The notes under the pieces: generated by a model
Seen by the model: the letters and a program-made list of their open reading frames with translations, nothing else
Databases searched by the model: none
What the model was told of the DNA's origin: nothing
Part shown: positions 42,659 through 51,711 of the stretch, piece after piece
Numbering within the stretch: position 1 is the first letter of the stretch
Layout of the letters: every line of letters begins with the position of its first letter
Translations under genes and position numbers: made by a program
NCBI RefSeq assembly: GCF_021653975.1
Contig: NZ_JAJKFK010000006.1
Coordinates: 415,789 to 479,788 of the forward strand
Direction of reading: 5' to 3'
Length of the DNA stretch: 64,000 bases
DNA from: Amycolatopsis sp. GM8
GTDB lineage: Bacteria; Actinomycetota; Actinomycetes; Mycobacteriales; Pseudonocardiaceae

Positions 42659-43563
42659 CCCACCGGCCGGCGCTCCAGTTCGCGGAGGATCGCCTGCACG
42701 ACCGGACGGTCGCGGGTGGTCGTGCGGCAGATCGTGAGGATGCGGCGGTGCAGCGCGGGGTTGTCGAGGGATCGCACCGTGACGGGCGCCGCGCTGTCCG
42801 CCACCGCGAGCCGGGGCAGCAGCGTGACCCCTTGACGACGTGACACGGCTTCCACGAGCAGGAGCAGATCATCGGTCTCCCAGCGCACCCGAGGATCGAA
42901 ACCGACCGCCCGGCACGCGTAGCGCACAGCGGCGCCGCAGGCCGCGGCCGACGACGGCATCACCCAGTCGGCGTCCTGCAGGTCGGTGAGCCCGAGGCGC
43001 TTGCGAGCCAGGAATCCCTTGGGGGTCACCAAAACGAGCGGCTCGGAAAGGATCTCGCGCACGTGCAGGAAGTCCGGAAAGGGGACCGGCACGTGGTCGT
43101 AGAGGTCGATCACGGCGAGGTCGTACGTGCCGTCGACGACCTTCTCGATACTCGCCACGGGCTCCTCGGCCGTGACGGACAGCTTGATCTGCGGGTGCGC
43201 GGCCCGCAGCCGTTCGGCGGCGGGCAGGACGATCGAGACCGCGGCCGACGCGATCGACGCCATCCGGACGTTGCCCGCCAGGTCGCCGCCCAGCTGGTCC
43301 ATCGTGGTCCGCGTTTCCTCCAGGAGCGACAGGATCGCGCGGGCTCGCTCAACGAGGGCGTCGCCGGCGCCGGTCAGCGTGACACCCCGCGGGCCCCGGT
43401 CCAGCAGGCTCGCCCCCGTCTCGCGCTCCAGGATGCTGATCTGCTGGGACACCGCGGAAGCGGTGATCCCCATGGCACGGGCCGCGCCCGCGAGCGATCC
43501 CCGGCGGGCCACCTGGTCCAGCAGCCGGAGCCGGGTGACGTCGGGCAGTGGGCGTGGCGGCAT
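42643..43563 (-). CDS. LysR family transcriptional regulator (306 aa)
   Basis: The N-terminal helix-turn-helix (about residues 10-65) has LLDQVARRGSLAGAARAMG and SAVSQQISILERETG, typical for LysR. The C-terminal effector domain (about 85-300) starts GNVRMASIASAAVSIVLPAA and includes DLAVIDLYDH. The ATG at 43563 is preferred because GGAG lies 5 nt upstream; a GTG two codons earlier is also possible. It is divergent from the lysine-6-dehydrogenase-like gene, the usual LysR arrangement, so it probably controls the lysine genes. Confidence 0.86.
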   Translation of the reverse strand: MPPRPLPDVTRLRLLDQVARRGSLAGAARAMGITASAVSQQISILERETGASLLDRGPRGVTLTGAGDALVERARAILSLLEETRTTMDQLGGDLAGNVRMASIASAAVSIVLPAAERLRAAHPQIKLSVTAEEPVASIEKVVDGTYDLAVIDLYDHVPVPFPDFLHVREILSEPLVLVTPKGFLARKRLGLTDLQDADWVMPSSAAACGAAVRYACRAVGFDPRVRWETDDLLLLVEAVSRRQGVTLLPRLAVADSAAPVTVRSLDNPALHRRILTICRTTTRDRPVVQAILRELERRPVGQTAR

Positions 43564-43587
43564 CGGCACTCCAGACGTTAGACCAAC

Positions 43588-43602
43588 TTATGTCAATCAT
43601 AG
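43588..43602. promoter_or_regulatory. Candidate LysR binding site in the divergent gap
   Basis: TTATG-TCAAT-CATAG is an imperfect inverted repeat (TATG/CATA arms) in the 66-nt gap between the LysR gene and the dehydrogenase. Its spacing suits a T-N11-A box. No clear -10 box serves either gene, so the call is weak. Confidence 0.3.
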
Positions 43603-43629
43603 CTACGCTATAAGCAGGAGGTTGTACGC

Positions 43630-44712
43630 GTGGAACGCACCATCAAGCAGGTCGCGGTGTTCGGGCTCGGCAAGGTCGGCGAGCTGGTCGCCGTCATGCT
43701 GGGCGAGTCGGGATTCAAGGTCGTCGGTTACGACGCGGCGCCCCGTGACGACCTCGGGTTCGCGGTCAAACCGCTCGACGTGCACGACGGGCAGGGGCTG
43801 CGTGCGGCCCTACGCGATGTCGACGCCGTCGTGTGCTGCCTGCCGTTCAACCTCAACATCGAGGTCGCCGAGGCCGCCTCCGACTCGGAAGTGCACTACT
43901 TCGACCTGACCGAGGACGTCCCGACGACCAACCGGGTCATCGAGCTCGCCGCCGCCAAGCCGTCTTCGGCCTTCGTGCCCCAGTGCGGTCTCGCGCCCGG
44001 CCTGATCGGCATCATCGGCGCCTCGATCGCCAGGACCTTCGACGAGATCCGCTCGATCGAGCTCACGGTCGGCGCATTGCCACAGAACCCGACGGGAATG
44101 CTCGGGTACGCGATCAACTGGTCGGCCGAGGGTGTCGTCAACGAGTACCTCAACGACTGCGAGGTCCTTCGCTCCGGCCGCCGCCAGATGGTGCCGGCCA
44201 TGACCGAGCAGGAGCGCGTGCTGATCGGCGGTGTCGAGCTGGAGGCCGCGCTGACCTCCGGCGGACTCGGCACGATGTGCCAGACCTACGAGGGCTCGGT
44301 GCAGCGCCTCGACTACAAGACGCTGCGCTACCCCGGGCATTTCGACCAGATGCGGTTCCTGTTCGACGAGCTCAATCTTCGCGACCGGCGCGAGCTGGTG
44401 GGCAAGCTGCTGGTCGACGCGAAGCCCCCGGTCAGCGACGACATCGTCTACATCCATGCCGCCGTCGAGGGCGTCAAGCAGGGCGCCCCGGTGCGCGAGA
44501 ACTACGTCCGCGGCTACAAGCCGCTCGAAATCTCCGGGCGCGCGTGGCGGGCGATCTCGTGGACCACCGCGGCCTCGGCCGTCAGCGTCGTGGAACTGGT
44601 CGCCGGGGGCGTGCTTCCCAGGACCGGCTTCATCCGGCAAGAGGACATCACGCTCGAACAGCTTTTCTCCACCCAGGCAGGACGCCATTTCGTTGAACAG
44701 GGACGGATCTGA
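43630..44712 (+). CDS. Saccharopine dehydrogenase-family protein, probable L-lysine 6-dehydrogenase (360 aa)
   Basis: The Rossmann motif FGLGKVGELVAVML (residues 11-24) starts a saccharopine-dehydrogenase/lysine-6-dehydrogenase fold; CCLPFNLNIEVAEAA, YFDLTED and PQCGLAPGLIGIIG are characteristic of the lysine dehydrogenase group. The reaction would be NAD-dependent oxidation of the lysine epsilon-amino group to aminoadipate semialdehyde, which cyclises to piperideine-6-carboxylate. The aminoadipate semialdehyde dehydrogenase gene starts 1 nt after the stop, a strong functional link. AGGAGG precedes the GTG. The name saccharopine reductase is an alternative, but no lysine-2-oxoglutarate reductase gene is present. 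Confidence 0.82.
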   Translation: MERTIKQVAVFGLGKVGELVAVMLGESGFKVVGYDAAPRDDLGFAVKPLDVHDGQGLRAALRDVDAVVCCLPFNLNIEVAEAASDSEVHYFDLTEDVPTTNRVIELAAAKPSSAFVPQCGLAPGLIGIIGASIARTFDEIRSIELTVGALPQNPTGMLGYAINWSAEGVVNEYLNDCEVLRSGRRQMVPAMTEQERVLIGGVELEAALTSGGLGTMCQTYEGSVQRLDYKTLRYPGHFDQMRFLFDELNLRDRRELVGKLLVDAKPPVSDDIVYIHAAVEGVKQGAPVRENYVRGYKPLEISGRAWRAISWTTAASAVSVVELVAGGVLPRTGFIRQEDITLEQLFSTQAGRHFVEQGRI

Positions 44713-44713
44713 C

Positions 44714-46219
44714 ATGACCGGTATCGCCACCCGCACCCAGGAAATCCTCCGGCGCCTCGGCGCCGGCGACCCCTTCGCCGACGACGGCGACCTGGTGTGC
44801 CGGTCGCCGATCGACGGCGGCGAGCTGGGCAGGCTCCGCTCACACACAGCGGAGCAGGCCGCCGACGTCATCGGCAGCGCCCACGCGGCGTTCCAGCAGT
44901 GGCGCACCGTGCCGGCGCCCGTGCGGGGGCGATTCGTCCGCGAATTGGGTGAGCTGTTGCGCGAGCACAAGGACGATCTCGGCGCCCTGGTCTCGATCGA
45001 GGCGGGCAAGATCGTCTCCGAGGGTCTCGGCGAGGTCCAGGAGATGATCGACATCTGCGATCTGGCGGTCGGGCTGTCGCGCCAGCTGCACGGCCTGACG
45101 ATCGCCACCGAGCGCCCCGGCCACCGGATGATGGAGCAGTGGCACCCGCTCGGTGTCGTCGGCGTGATCTCGGCGTTCAACTTCCCCGTCGCGGTGTGGT
45201 CGTGGAATGCCGCGCTGGCGTTCGTGTGCGGCGACGCCGTGGTGTGGAAGCCCTCGGAGAAGACGATCCTCACGGCGCTCGGCTGCCAGGCGCTGCTGCT
45301 GGAGGCCGGCCGGCGCGCCGGGGTGCCGGCCGGCCTTTCCGCCGTCCTGGTCGGTGACCGCGCGATCGGTGAAGTGCTGGTCGACGACCCGCGCGTGCCG
45401 CTCGTCTCGGCGACCGGCTCGACCCGGATGGGCAAGCAGGTCGCGCCCCGGGTGGCCGCGCGGCTGGGCCGCACCCTGCTCGAATTGGGCGGCAACAACG
45501 CCGCGATCGTCGCCCCGTCGGCCGACCTCGATCTCGCGGTGCGCGGCATCGTGTTCTCCGCGGTCGGCACGGCCGGCCAGCGGTGCACGTCGCTGCGCCG
45601 GATCATCGTGCACGAGTCGATCAAGGACGACCTCGTGGCACGACTCAAGGCGGCGTACGAGACGCTGCCGATCGGCTCACCGCTGGAGTCCTCGACCCTC
45701 GTCGGGCCGCTGATCGACGAGACGGCGTTCCGCGCGTTCGGCGACGCCATCGCTGCCGCCCGGCGTGACGGTGGCGAACTCGTCCTGGGCGGCGCCCGGG
45801 CGGAGGTCGAGGGTGGCGGCTACTACGTCCACCCCGCGATCGTCGACATGCCCAAGCAGACCGAGATCGTCAAGGCCGAGACGTTCGCGCCGCTGCTCTA
45901 TGTCCTGGCCTACAACGACTTCGACGAGGCGCTGCGCCTGCACAACGAGGTGCTGCAAGGCCTGTCGTCGTCGATCTTCACGCTCGATGTCCGCGAGGCC
46001 GAGACGTTCCTGTCGGTCGTGGGTTCGGACTGCGGCATCGCCAACGTCAACATCGGGCCCTCGGGTGCCGAGATCGGCGGCGCCTTCGGCGGCGAGAAGG
46101 AGACCGGCGGCGGACGCGAGTCCGGGTCGGACGCCTGGCGCGCGTACATGCGGCGGGCGACCAACACCGTCAACTACTCGACGGAACTGCCGCTCGCGCA
46201 AGGGGTCGAGTTCGGCTGA
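44714..46219 (+). CDS. L-aminoadipate-semialdehyde / piperideine-6-carboxylate dehydrogenase (ALDH7-like, 501 aa)
   Basis: This aldehyde dehydrogenase belongs to the antiquitin/PcD group: VVGVISAFNFPVAVWSWN, base E257 in LELGGNNAA, nucleophile C291 in TAGQRCTSLRR, and the late SGAEIGGAFGGEKETGGG stretch, which is diagnostic of antiquitin-type enzymes. It oxidises aminoadipate semialdehyde, made by lysine 6-dehydrogenase or lysine 6-aminotransferase, to L-2-aminoadipate with NAD. Both possible suppliers of the substrate are in this cluster. Its 3' end overlaps the convergent racemase gene by 46 nt. Confidence 0.9.
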   Translation: MTGIATRTQEILRRLGAGDPFADDGDLVCRSPIDGGELGRLRSHTAEQAADVIGSAHAAFQQWRTVPAPVRGRFVRELGELLREHKDDLGALVSIEAGKIVSEGLGEVQEMIDICDLAVGLSRQLHGLTIATERPGHRMMEQWHPLGVVGVISAFNFPVAVWSWNAALAFVCGDAVVWKPSEKTILTALGCQALLLEAGRRAGVPAGLSAVLVGDRAIGEVLVDDPRVPLVSATGSTRMGKQVAPRVAARLGRTLLELGGNNAAIVAPSADLDLAVRGIVFSAVGTAGQRCTSLRRIIVHESIKDDLVARLKAAYETLPIGSPLESSTLVGPLIDETAFRAFGDAIAAARRDGGELVLGGARAEVEGGGYYVHPAIVDMPKQTEIVKAETFAPLLYVLAYNDFDEALRLHNEVLQGLSSSIFTLDVREAETFLSVVGSDCGIANVNIGPSGAEIGGAFGGEKETGGGRESGSDAWRAYMRRATNTVNYSTELPLAQGVEFG

Positions 46220-46917
46220 GCCAGCCCCCAGGTGACCACACGATGCGCCAGCGCCTTCGTGGCGTCGACGACGGGCAGCACCCGCGCGGCGCCACGGGCG
46301 GCCGGCGGGATCTCGGTGCAGCCTGCTATCACGGCTTCCGCCCCGTCGTCACTCAATACGCGAGCGGCCTTGGCGATGAGTGATTCGGCGACGTCGAAGT
46401 CGCGGCCGCTCTTGACCATCGCGATCGCCGTGTCGACGTAGTCGCTCTGCTGGTCGTCGCGCAGGTGCACGAGTTCGATTCCCCGGGCGGCGGCCGCGCG
46501 GTCGTACATGCCCGAGGCGTGGGTGCCGCGCGTCGCCAGGACCCCGATTCGCGTGACGGCCGGGTTCGTTTCCCGCGTGCGTGCCACCGCCAGATCGATC
46601 ATGTCGAGAATGGGCGTACTGCTCGCCGCGCGGAGTTCCGCGAGATAGGCGTGCGCGGTGTTGCAGGGGATGGCGATGACCTGGGCACCGCACGCTTCGA
46701 GGGACAGCAATCCCCGGATCAGGCCGGAGACGGGGGAGGGGCCGCCTCGCAGCAGCGCCGTCGTGCGGTCCGGTGTGGTGGGATCGGCCCAGATCGCCAG
46801 GCGGACATGGTCCTGGTCCCGCGTCGCGGGGGTCAGCTCGATGACCTTCTGATAGAAATCCGCCGTCGCCAAGGGGCCCATGCCACCCAACACCCCGACC
46901 AGGGGTCGCTCGGTCAT
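46174..46917 (-). CDS. Aspartate/glutamate racemase family protein (247 aa)
   Basis: This cofactor-independent racemase has the two-cysteine active site: C85 in IPCNTAH and C200 in AGCTEIPP, and a GGMGPLATADFY start. Members racemise aspartate, glutamate or other amino acids, and some are broad-specificity enzymes. In this context it could link D-amino acids from the deacylases or D-lysine/D-aminoadipate to the L-specific lysine pathway. It is the last gene of a leftward pair with the amino acid dehydrogenase and overlaps the convergent aldehyde dehydrogenase by 46 nt. Confidence 0.83.
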   Translation of the reverse strand: MTERPLVGVLGGMGPLATADFYQKVIELTPATRDQDHVRLAIWADPTTPDRTTALLRGGPSPVSGLIRGLLSLEACGAQVIAIPCNTAHAYLAELRAASSTPILDMIDLAVARTRETNPAVTRIGVLATRGTHASGMYDRAAAARGIELVHLRDDQQSDYVDTAIAMVKSGRDFDVAESLIAKAARVLSDDGAEAVIAGCTEIPPAARGAARVLPVVDATKALAHRVVTWGLAQPNSTPCASGSSVE

Positions 46918-46927
46918 TTCGCTTTCC

Positions 46928-48076
46928 TCAGCTCCGGGCGATCTGGCCCCGGGCGGCCATGGCTGCGCGCACCCGTTCCTTCGCCATCTCCTGGGCGGCG
47001 TCGTGCGGCGGCAGCCGCCGGGCCAAGCTCTCGCGTACGACTGTGGCCGAGTTGTCGCGCATCTTCTTCGACACCATCGCCATCACGGTCGCGGGGTCGA
47101 CGGTGAAGGGGGAGTGGCGGGCGTCCATCGAGTGCGCCGCGGCCACGACCCCGCCCGCATTGGCGATGAAATCCGGGACGAGGACGACGCCGCGTTCGAA
47201 GAGGACCTGCTTGGCGACCGGAGTAGTCGGGAGGTTGGCGCCCTCGACGATCAGCCGTGCGGTCGTGCGGGTCGCGACGTCCTTGTCGATGACGTCCTCA
47301 CGCGCGGCCGGGATCAGGATGTCGGTGTCGACGCCGAGGACGACAGACGGATCGGGCTGGCCCCCGTACTCGATGACGCAGTCGTCGCCATGTGTGGCAC
47401 GCAGCTGGGAGAGCTTCGCGATGTCGAGTCCGTCCGGGTCCACCACGGCCCCCCGCGCGGTCGAGACCGCGGTAACGACCGCGCCCAGCTCGGCGAGCCG
47501 CTCGGCACCCGCCTGGCCCACCGCGCCGAAGCCCTGGAGGGCGACGCGCGCGCCACGCAGTTCGAGGCCGATCTCCTGGGCGGCCGCGTCGGTGGCCTCG
47601 GCGACCCCGAATCCGGTGACGCCCAGCTGGTCATAGGGGAGACCGCCAAGGCTCGCCGGCAGCCCGACGGCGGCCCCTCGGTCGCCGAGCTCGTCGACGA
47701 AGATCGCGGCGTCCTGTTCGCTGAGACCCATGTCGAGCCCGAAGACGTACTCCGACGGGACCTCGTTCGACAGGGCACGCGCGAACGCGCGCAGGAAGGC
47801 CTCCTTGTCGGGTGCGCCGGGATCGCCGAGGATGCCGGCCTTCGCGCCGCCGTGGAACAGGTCGCAGGCGGCCCATTTCCACGTCATCGTCCGGGCGAGC
47901 CGCGCCACTTCCTGCACATCGAGGGTCGGGCTCATGCGGGTGCCGCCCTTGCCCATGCCGCGCGCGGTGTTGTCGATGACGAGGACTCCCCGCATCCCGC
48001 TACGGCGGTCGGAGACGCACACGACCTTCTCGGGTCCCCACTCGTCCATCAGTTCGAAGGTGTCCAGGGCGATCAC
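46928..48076 (-). CDS. Glu/Leu/Phe/Val dehydrogenase family protein (382 aa)
   Basis: This is an NAD(P)-dependent amino acid dehydrogenase. Substrate lysine K67 and catalytic K79 (FHGGAKAGI) are close to the positions in leucine dehydrogenase (K68 and K80), and GFGAVGQAGAERL is the Rossmann motif. The length fits leucine/phenylalanine dehydrogenase rather than hexameric glutamate dehydrogenase. In the cluster it is the only candidate for converting 2-aminoadipate to 2-oxoadipate, the step between the aldehyde dehydrogenase and the E1 protein; recycling glutamate from the lysine aminotransferase is an alternative. The specificity needs direct test. It is divergent from the E1 gene. Confidence 0.84.
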   Translation of the reverse strand: MIALDTFELMDEWGPEKVVCVSDRRSGMRGVLVIDNTARGMGKGGTRMSPTLDVQEVARLARTMTWKWAACDLFHGGAKAGILGDPGAPDKEAFLRAFARALSNEVPSEYVFGLDMGLSEQDAAIFVDELGDRGAAVGLPASLGGLPYDQLGVTGFGVAEATDAAAQEIGLELRGARVALQGFGAVGQAGAERLAELGAVVTAVSTARGAVVDPDGLDIAKLSQLRATHGDDCVIEYGGQPDPSVVLGVDTDILIPAAREDVIDKDVATRTTARLIVEGANLPTTPVAKQVLFERGVVLVPDFIANAGGVVAAAHSMDARHSPFTVDPATVMAMVSKKMRDNSATVVRESLARRLPPHDAAQEMAKERVRAAMAARGQIARS

Positions 48077-48246
48077 AGGCTTTCGCTCGACGGGATCTCT
48101 TCATCCAGCCTCGGCCACCCGCGAAAGCCGGTCGAGCGCCTGAGGTCGACGGTTTGTCACGGTAGGAAAAGGATCACTGTCGCTGGGGTCGTCGCCCTCG
48201 GCCCGGTCGTGCACCAGACTGGACCGGACCAAGGAAAGGCTGAGCC

Positions 48247-50433
48247 ATGGAAGCGATCGACGCTCACTTCGTGCGCCGGGCCGGCGAGTTGTGCAGCGGA
48301 GATACCCCCCTCGTCCTGGCGCCCCACCAGGGCAGGGAGCTGCTCGCGTACTTCGACGCGCAGGCGCTGAGCCGCCACACCGACTTCGCCGCCCGCCAGC
48401 TGCAGCCTGCCGGCCAGGCCTTCTACACGATCTCCTCCGCCGGTCACGAGTCGAACGCCGCGGTCGCCCTCGCGCTCCGGCCGACCGATCCCGCGCTCCT
48501 GCACTACCGCTCCGGTGGTTTCTACGCGGCGCGCGCGAGCCAGGTTCCCGGGGTGTCCGCCGCGGACGACATCCTCCGCGGCGCGATGTCCTCGACGGCC
48601 GACGGGATTTCCGGTGGCCGCCACAAGGTGTTCGGCAGCGTCGCGCTGAACGTGATCCCGCAGACGTCGACGATCGCCTCCCACCTGCCGAGAGCCTTCG
48701 GCGTGGCGCTGGCCATGGACAAACCCGCCCGGCGCGACTTCGAGTCCGCGTGGCCGGCGGACAGCATTGTCGTGTGCAGCTTCGGCGACGCCTCGGCCAA
48801 TCACTCGACCGCCTTGGGCGCGCTCAATGCCACCGCGTACTGCGCCCATCGGCGGCTGCCGCTGCCGCTGCTGTTCGTCTGCGAGGACAACGGGATCGGC
48901 ATCAGCACGCGGTCGCCGGCCGGCTGGGTCGAAAACCTGCTGCGGTCCTTCCCCGGCGTGGACTACTACCACGCTCGCGGGACGGCGCCGATCGAGTTGA
49001 TGCGCACAGCCGGAGACGCCGCCGCGTACGTCCGCCAGGAGCGGCGACCCGCGATCCTGCACCTGGAGACGGTCCGTTTCATGGGCCACGCCGGGTCGGA
49101 CGCCGAGATCGCCTATCGCTCGGTTCGGGACATCGAGGGCGAGTACGCGCGCGATCCCTTGCTGGCGACCGCGCAGGCATTGCTGGACGCCCGCGTCCTG
49201 ACGATTCCGGAGATCATCGAGCGCTACGAGACGGCTCGCGCCACGGTGGCCGCGAGTGCCGACCGGGTGCCAAGGGAGTACCTGCGCGGCGCGGAGGAAG
49301 TCGTCGCGCCCATCGTGCACCGGGACCCGGTCGCGGTCGCGCGGCACGCCGCGCGGTCGTCCGAGGTCCGGTCCCGTGGCTTCCGGGACAAGATGCCCGA
49401 GGACGGCGGGCCACTGACGCTGGCGCAGTCGATCAATGCCGCCCTCAAGGACGTGATGGCGGCGTATCCGCAGTCGCTCGTCTTCGGCGAGGATGTAGGA
49501 CGCAAGGGGGGCGTGTACGGCGTCACCCGCGGGCTGCTGAAGGCCTTCGGCCCCGATCGCGTCTTCGACACCGTGCTCGACGAGCAGACCATTCTCGGCA
49601 CGGCCCTCGGAGCGTCCCTCGCGGGTTTCCTGCCCATCCCGGAGATCCAGTACCTCGCCTACCTGCACAACGCCGAGGACCAGCTCCGCGGTGAGGGCGC
49701 CACGCTCCGCTTCTTCTCGGACGGGCAGTACGAAAACGGCATGGTCGTCCGGGTGGCGGGACTCGCTTACCAGCGCGGATTCGGGGGTCACTTCCACAAC
49801 GACAACTCGCTGGCGGTGCTGCGCGACATCCCCGGTCTGATCGTCGCCGTGCCGAGTCATCCGTCGTCGGCTCCGGGGTTGCTCCGGCAGTGTGCGGGCC
49901 TGGCCATGGCGGAGGGCAGGGTGTGCGTCTTCGTCGAGCCGATCGCGCTGTACCACCAGCGAGACCTGCACGACGGCGATGCGGCGTGGACTGCGTCGTA
50001 CGCGCCACCGATGCAGTGGCCCGCGGACTCGTCGTCCGAGTTGGGGCATGTGAGGACCGTGCGCGACGGCGGCGATCTGCTTATCCTGACGTTCGGGAAC
50101 GGGGTGCGGATGAGCCTCCTGGCCGCCGAACGCCTTGCCCGGTCGGGAATCGAGACCACGATCGTCGATCTCCAATGGCTCTCGCCGCTGCCGGTCGGCG
50201 AAATCGTCCGCATCGCCACACGCCATCCGAAGGTCCTGGTCGTCGACGAGACCCGCAAGAGCGGAGGCGTCGCGGAGTCGGTCGTGGCCACCCTGATCGA
50301 CGAAGGGTACGAAGGGCGTGTCGGCCGGGTGAACAGCGTGGACAGCTTCGTCCCCTTAGGACCGTCCGCACAGCACGTCCTGCTGTCCGAGAATGACATC
50401 GTCCGGGCGGCCACCGAGCTAGGAGAAAAATGA
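48247..50433 (+). CDS. Fused alpha/beta 2-oxoacid dehydrogenase E1 component (728 aa)
   Basis: The thiamine-diphosphate E1 alpha half (about residues 1-365) has YHYRSGGF-like chemistry loops and the TPP motif FGDASANHS (residues 179-187); the E1 beta half (about 395-728) has FGEDVGRKGGVYGVTRGL and QYLAYLHNAEDQLRGE. Fusion of both halves occurs in branched-chain-type enzymes. Because the stop overlaps the glutaryl-CoA dehydrogenase ATG by 4 nt, the natural substrate is plausibly 2-oxoadipate, giving glutaryl-CoA. The E2 and E3 partners are not in the window. AAGGAAAGG lies before the ATG. Confidence 0.85.
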   Translation: MEAIDAHFVRRAGELCSGDTPLVLAPHQGRELLAYFDAQALSRHTDFAARQLQPAGQAFYTISSAGHESNAAVALALRPTDPALLHYRSGGFYAARASQVPGVSAADDILRGAMSSTADGISGGRHKVFGSVALNVIPQTSTIASHLPRAFGVALAMDKPARRDFESAWPADSIVVCSFGDASANHSTALGALNATAYCAHRRLPLPLLFVCEDNGIGISTRSPAGWVENLLRSFPGVDYYHARGTAPIELMRTAGDAAAYVRQERRPAILHLETVRFMGHAGSDAEIAYRSVRDIEGEYARDPLLATAQALLDARVLTIPEIIERYETARATVAASADRVPREYLRGAEEVVAPIVHRDPVAVARHAARSSEVRSRGFRDKMPEDGGPLTLAQSINAALKDVMAAYPQSLVFGEDVGRKGGVYGVTRGLLKAFGPDRVFDTVLDEQTILGTALGASLAGFLPIPEIQYLAYLHNAEDQLRGEGATLRFFSDGQYENGMVVRVAGLAYQRGFGGHFHNDNSLAVLRDIPGLIVAVPSHPSSAPGLLRQCAGLAMAEGRVCVFVEPIALYHQRDLHDGDAAWTASYAPPMQWPADSSSELGHVRTVRDGGDLLILTFGNGVRMSLLAAERLARSGIETTIVDLQWLSPLPVGEIVRIATRHPKVLVVDETRKSGGVAESVVATLIDEGYEGRVGRVNSVDSFVPLGPSAQHVLLSENDIVRAATELGEK

Positions 50434-51617
50434 ACGCGACCAAGGCCACAGCTCCCCGTCCCCTCGATCTCGCCGGGATCGATGATCTTCTGACCCCCGA
50501 GGAGAAGGAGGTCCGCGCCTCCGTCCGCGCGATGTGCCAGGCCGAGATCCAGCCCCATGTCGCCGAATGGTTCGAGTCGGGCGAGATCCCGGATATCCGT
50601 GGCCTGGCCAAGGATCTGGGCAAGCTGGGCGTGCTCGGGATGCACCTGGAGGGCTACGGGTGCGCCGGGATGAGCGCCACCAGCTACGGATTGACCTGCG
50701 TCGAACTCGAAGCGGTCGACTCGGGCATCCGCTCGCTCGTCTCGGTCCAGGGCTCGCTCGCGATGTTCGCCATCTGGAAGTGGGCCAATGAGGAGACCAA
50801 GCAGCGCTGGCTCCCCGGGATGGCCGCCGGCGACCTGATCGGCTGTTTCGGCCTCACCGAGCCCGACCGCGGATCGGACCCCGGCAGCATGCTGACCCGC
50901 GCCCGGCGCGACGGTGGTGACTGGGTGCTCGACGGTCGCAAGATGTGGATCACCAACGGTTCGGTCGCCGACGTGGCCGTCGTGTGGGCGCAGACGGACG
51001 AGGGCATCCGGGGGTTCGCCGTCCCCACCGACAGCCCCGGATTCTCCGCGCCGATGATCAAGCACAAGCTGTCGCTGCGGGCCTCGGTCACCAGCGAACT
51101 GGTGCTCGACGGCGTCCGCGTTCCCGGCGAGTGCGCGTTCCCCGAGGTCCGGGGCCTCCGTGGGCCGCTGAGCTGCCTCAACGAGGCGCGCTACGGGATC
51201 GTGTGGGGCGCTCTCGGCGCCGCTCGTTCGTGTCTGGAGGCGGCGCTGTCCTACGCGACGGAGCGGGAGCAGTTCGGGCGGCCGATCGGGGCGTTCCAGC
51301 TGACCCAGCAGAAGCTGGCGGACATGAACCTGGAGTACGTCAAGGGCATGCTGCTCGCGCTGCACCTCGGCCGGCGCAAGGACGCCGGCACGCTGCACCC
51401 GACGCAGGTGAGCCTCGGCAAGCTCAACAACGTGCGCGAGGCGCTCGAGATCTGCCGGACGGCCCGCACCATCCTCGGCGCGAACGGGATCTCGCTGGAG
51501 TATCCCGTCATCCGCCACATGAACAACCTCGAATCCGTCCTCACCTACGAAGGGACGGTCGAGATGCACACCCTCGTCATCGGCGAGGCCATGACCGGCC
51601 TGCCGGCGTTCCGGTGA
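50430..51617 (+). CDS. gcdH: Glutaryl-CoA dehydrogenase (395 aa)
   Basis: This acyl-CoA dehydrogenase converts glutaryl-CoA to crotonyl-CoA and CO2. Typical segments are SLVSVQGSLAMFAIWKWA, CFGLTEPDRGSDPGSM for flavin and substrate, WITNGSVADVAVVWA and LTYEGTVEMHTL with the catalytic base E374, equivalent to the TYEGT glutamate of known glutaryl-CoA dehydrogenases. The 395-aa length fits. It is translationally coupled to the E1 gene (ATGA overlap), which places it at the end of the lysine to glutaryl-CoA route. Confidence 0.9.
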   Translation: MNATKATAPRPLDLAGIDDLLTPEEKEVRASVRAMCQAEIQPHVAEWFESGEIPDIRGLAKDLGKLGVLGMHLEGYGCAGMSATSYGLTCVELEAVDSGIRSLVSVQGSLAMFAIWKWANEETKQRWLPGMAAGDLIGCFGLTEPDRGSDPGSMLTRARRDGGDWVLDGRKMWITNGSVADVAVVWAQTDEGIRGFAVPTDSPGFSAPMIKHKLSLRASVTSELVLDGVRVPGECAFPEVRGLRGPLSCLNEARYGIVWGALGAARSCLEAALSYATEREQFGRPIGAFQLTQQKLADMNLEYVKGMLLALHLGRRKDAGTLHPTQVSLGKLNNVREALEICRTARTILGANGISLEYPVIRHMNNLESVLTYEGTVEMHTLVIGEAMTGLPAFR

Positions 51618-51632
51618 CGAGCGGGCGCGAGA

Positions 51633-51648
51633 TGTAATGAAAACTACA
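51633..51648. promoter_or_regulatory. Operator-like site upstream of the second RpiR gene
   Basis: TGTAATGAAAACTACA has TGTA/TACA arms and matches TGTAGTTGAAGTTACG at 52621-52636 in most positions. A -10 candidate TAGGAT lies at 51656-51661, so the site would overlap the -35 region and could repress the regulator gene. Confidence 0.6.
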
Positions 51649-51711
51649 GCGGGAGTAGGATCTGCTACGGACACGCCCTAGACCGGGCGACGACTGGGGG
51701 GAGGGGGCCAG

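Noticed and set aside
43609-43614. TATAAG as -10 box of the lysine-6-dehydrogenase-like gene
   Set aside because: It lies next to the AGGAGG ribosome site, which would then fall outside the transcript.
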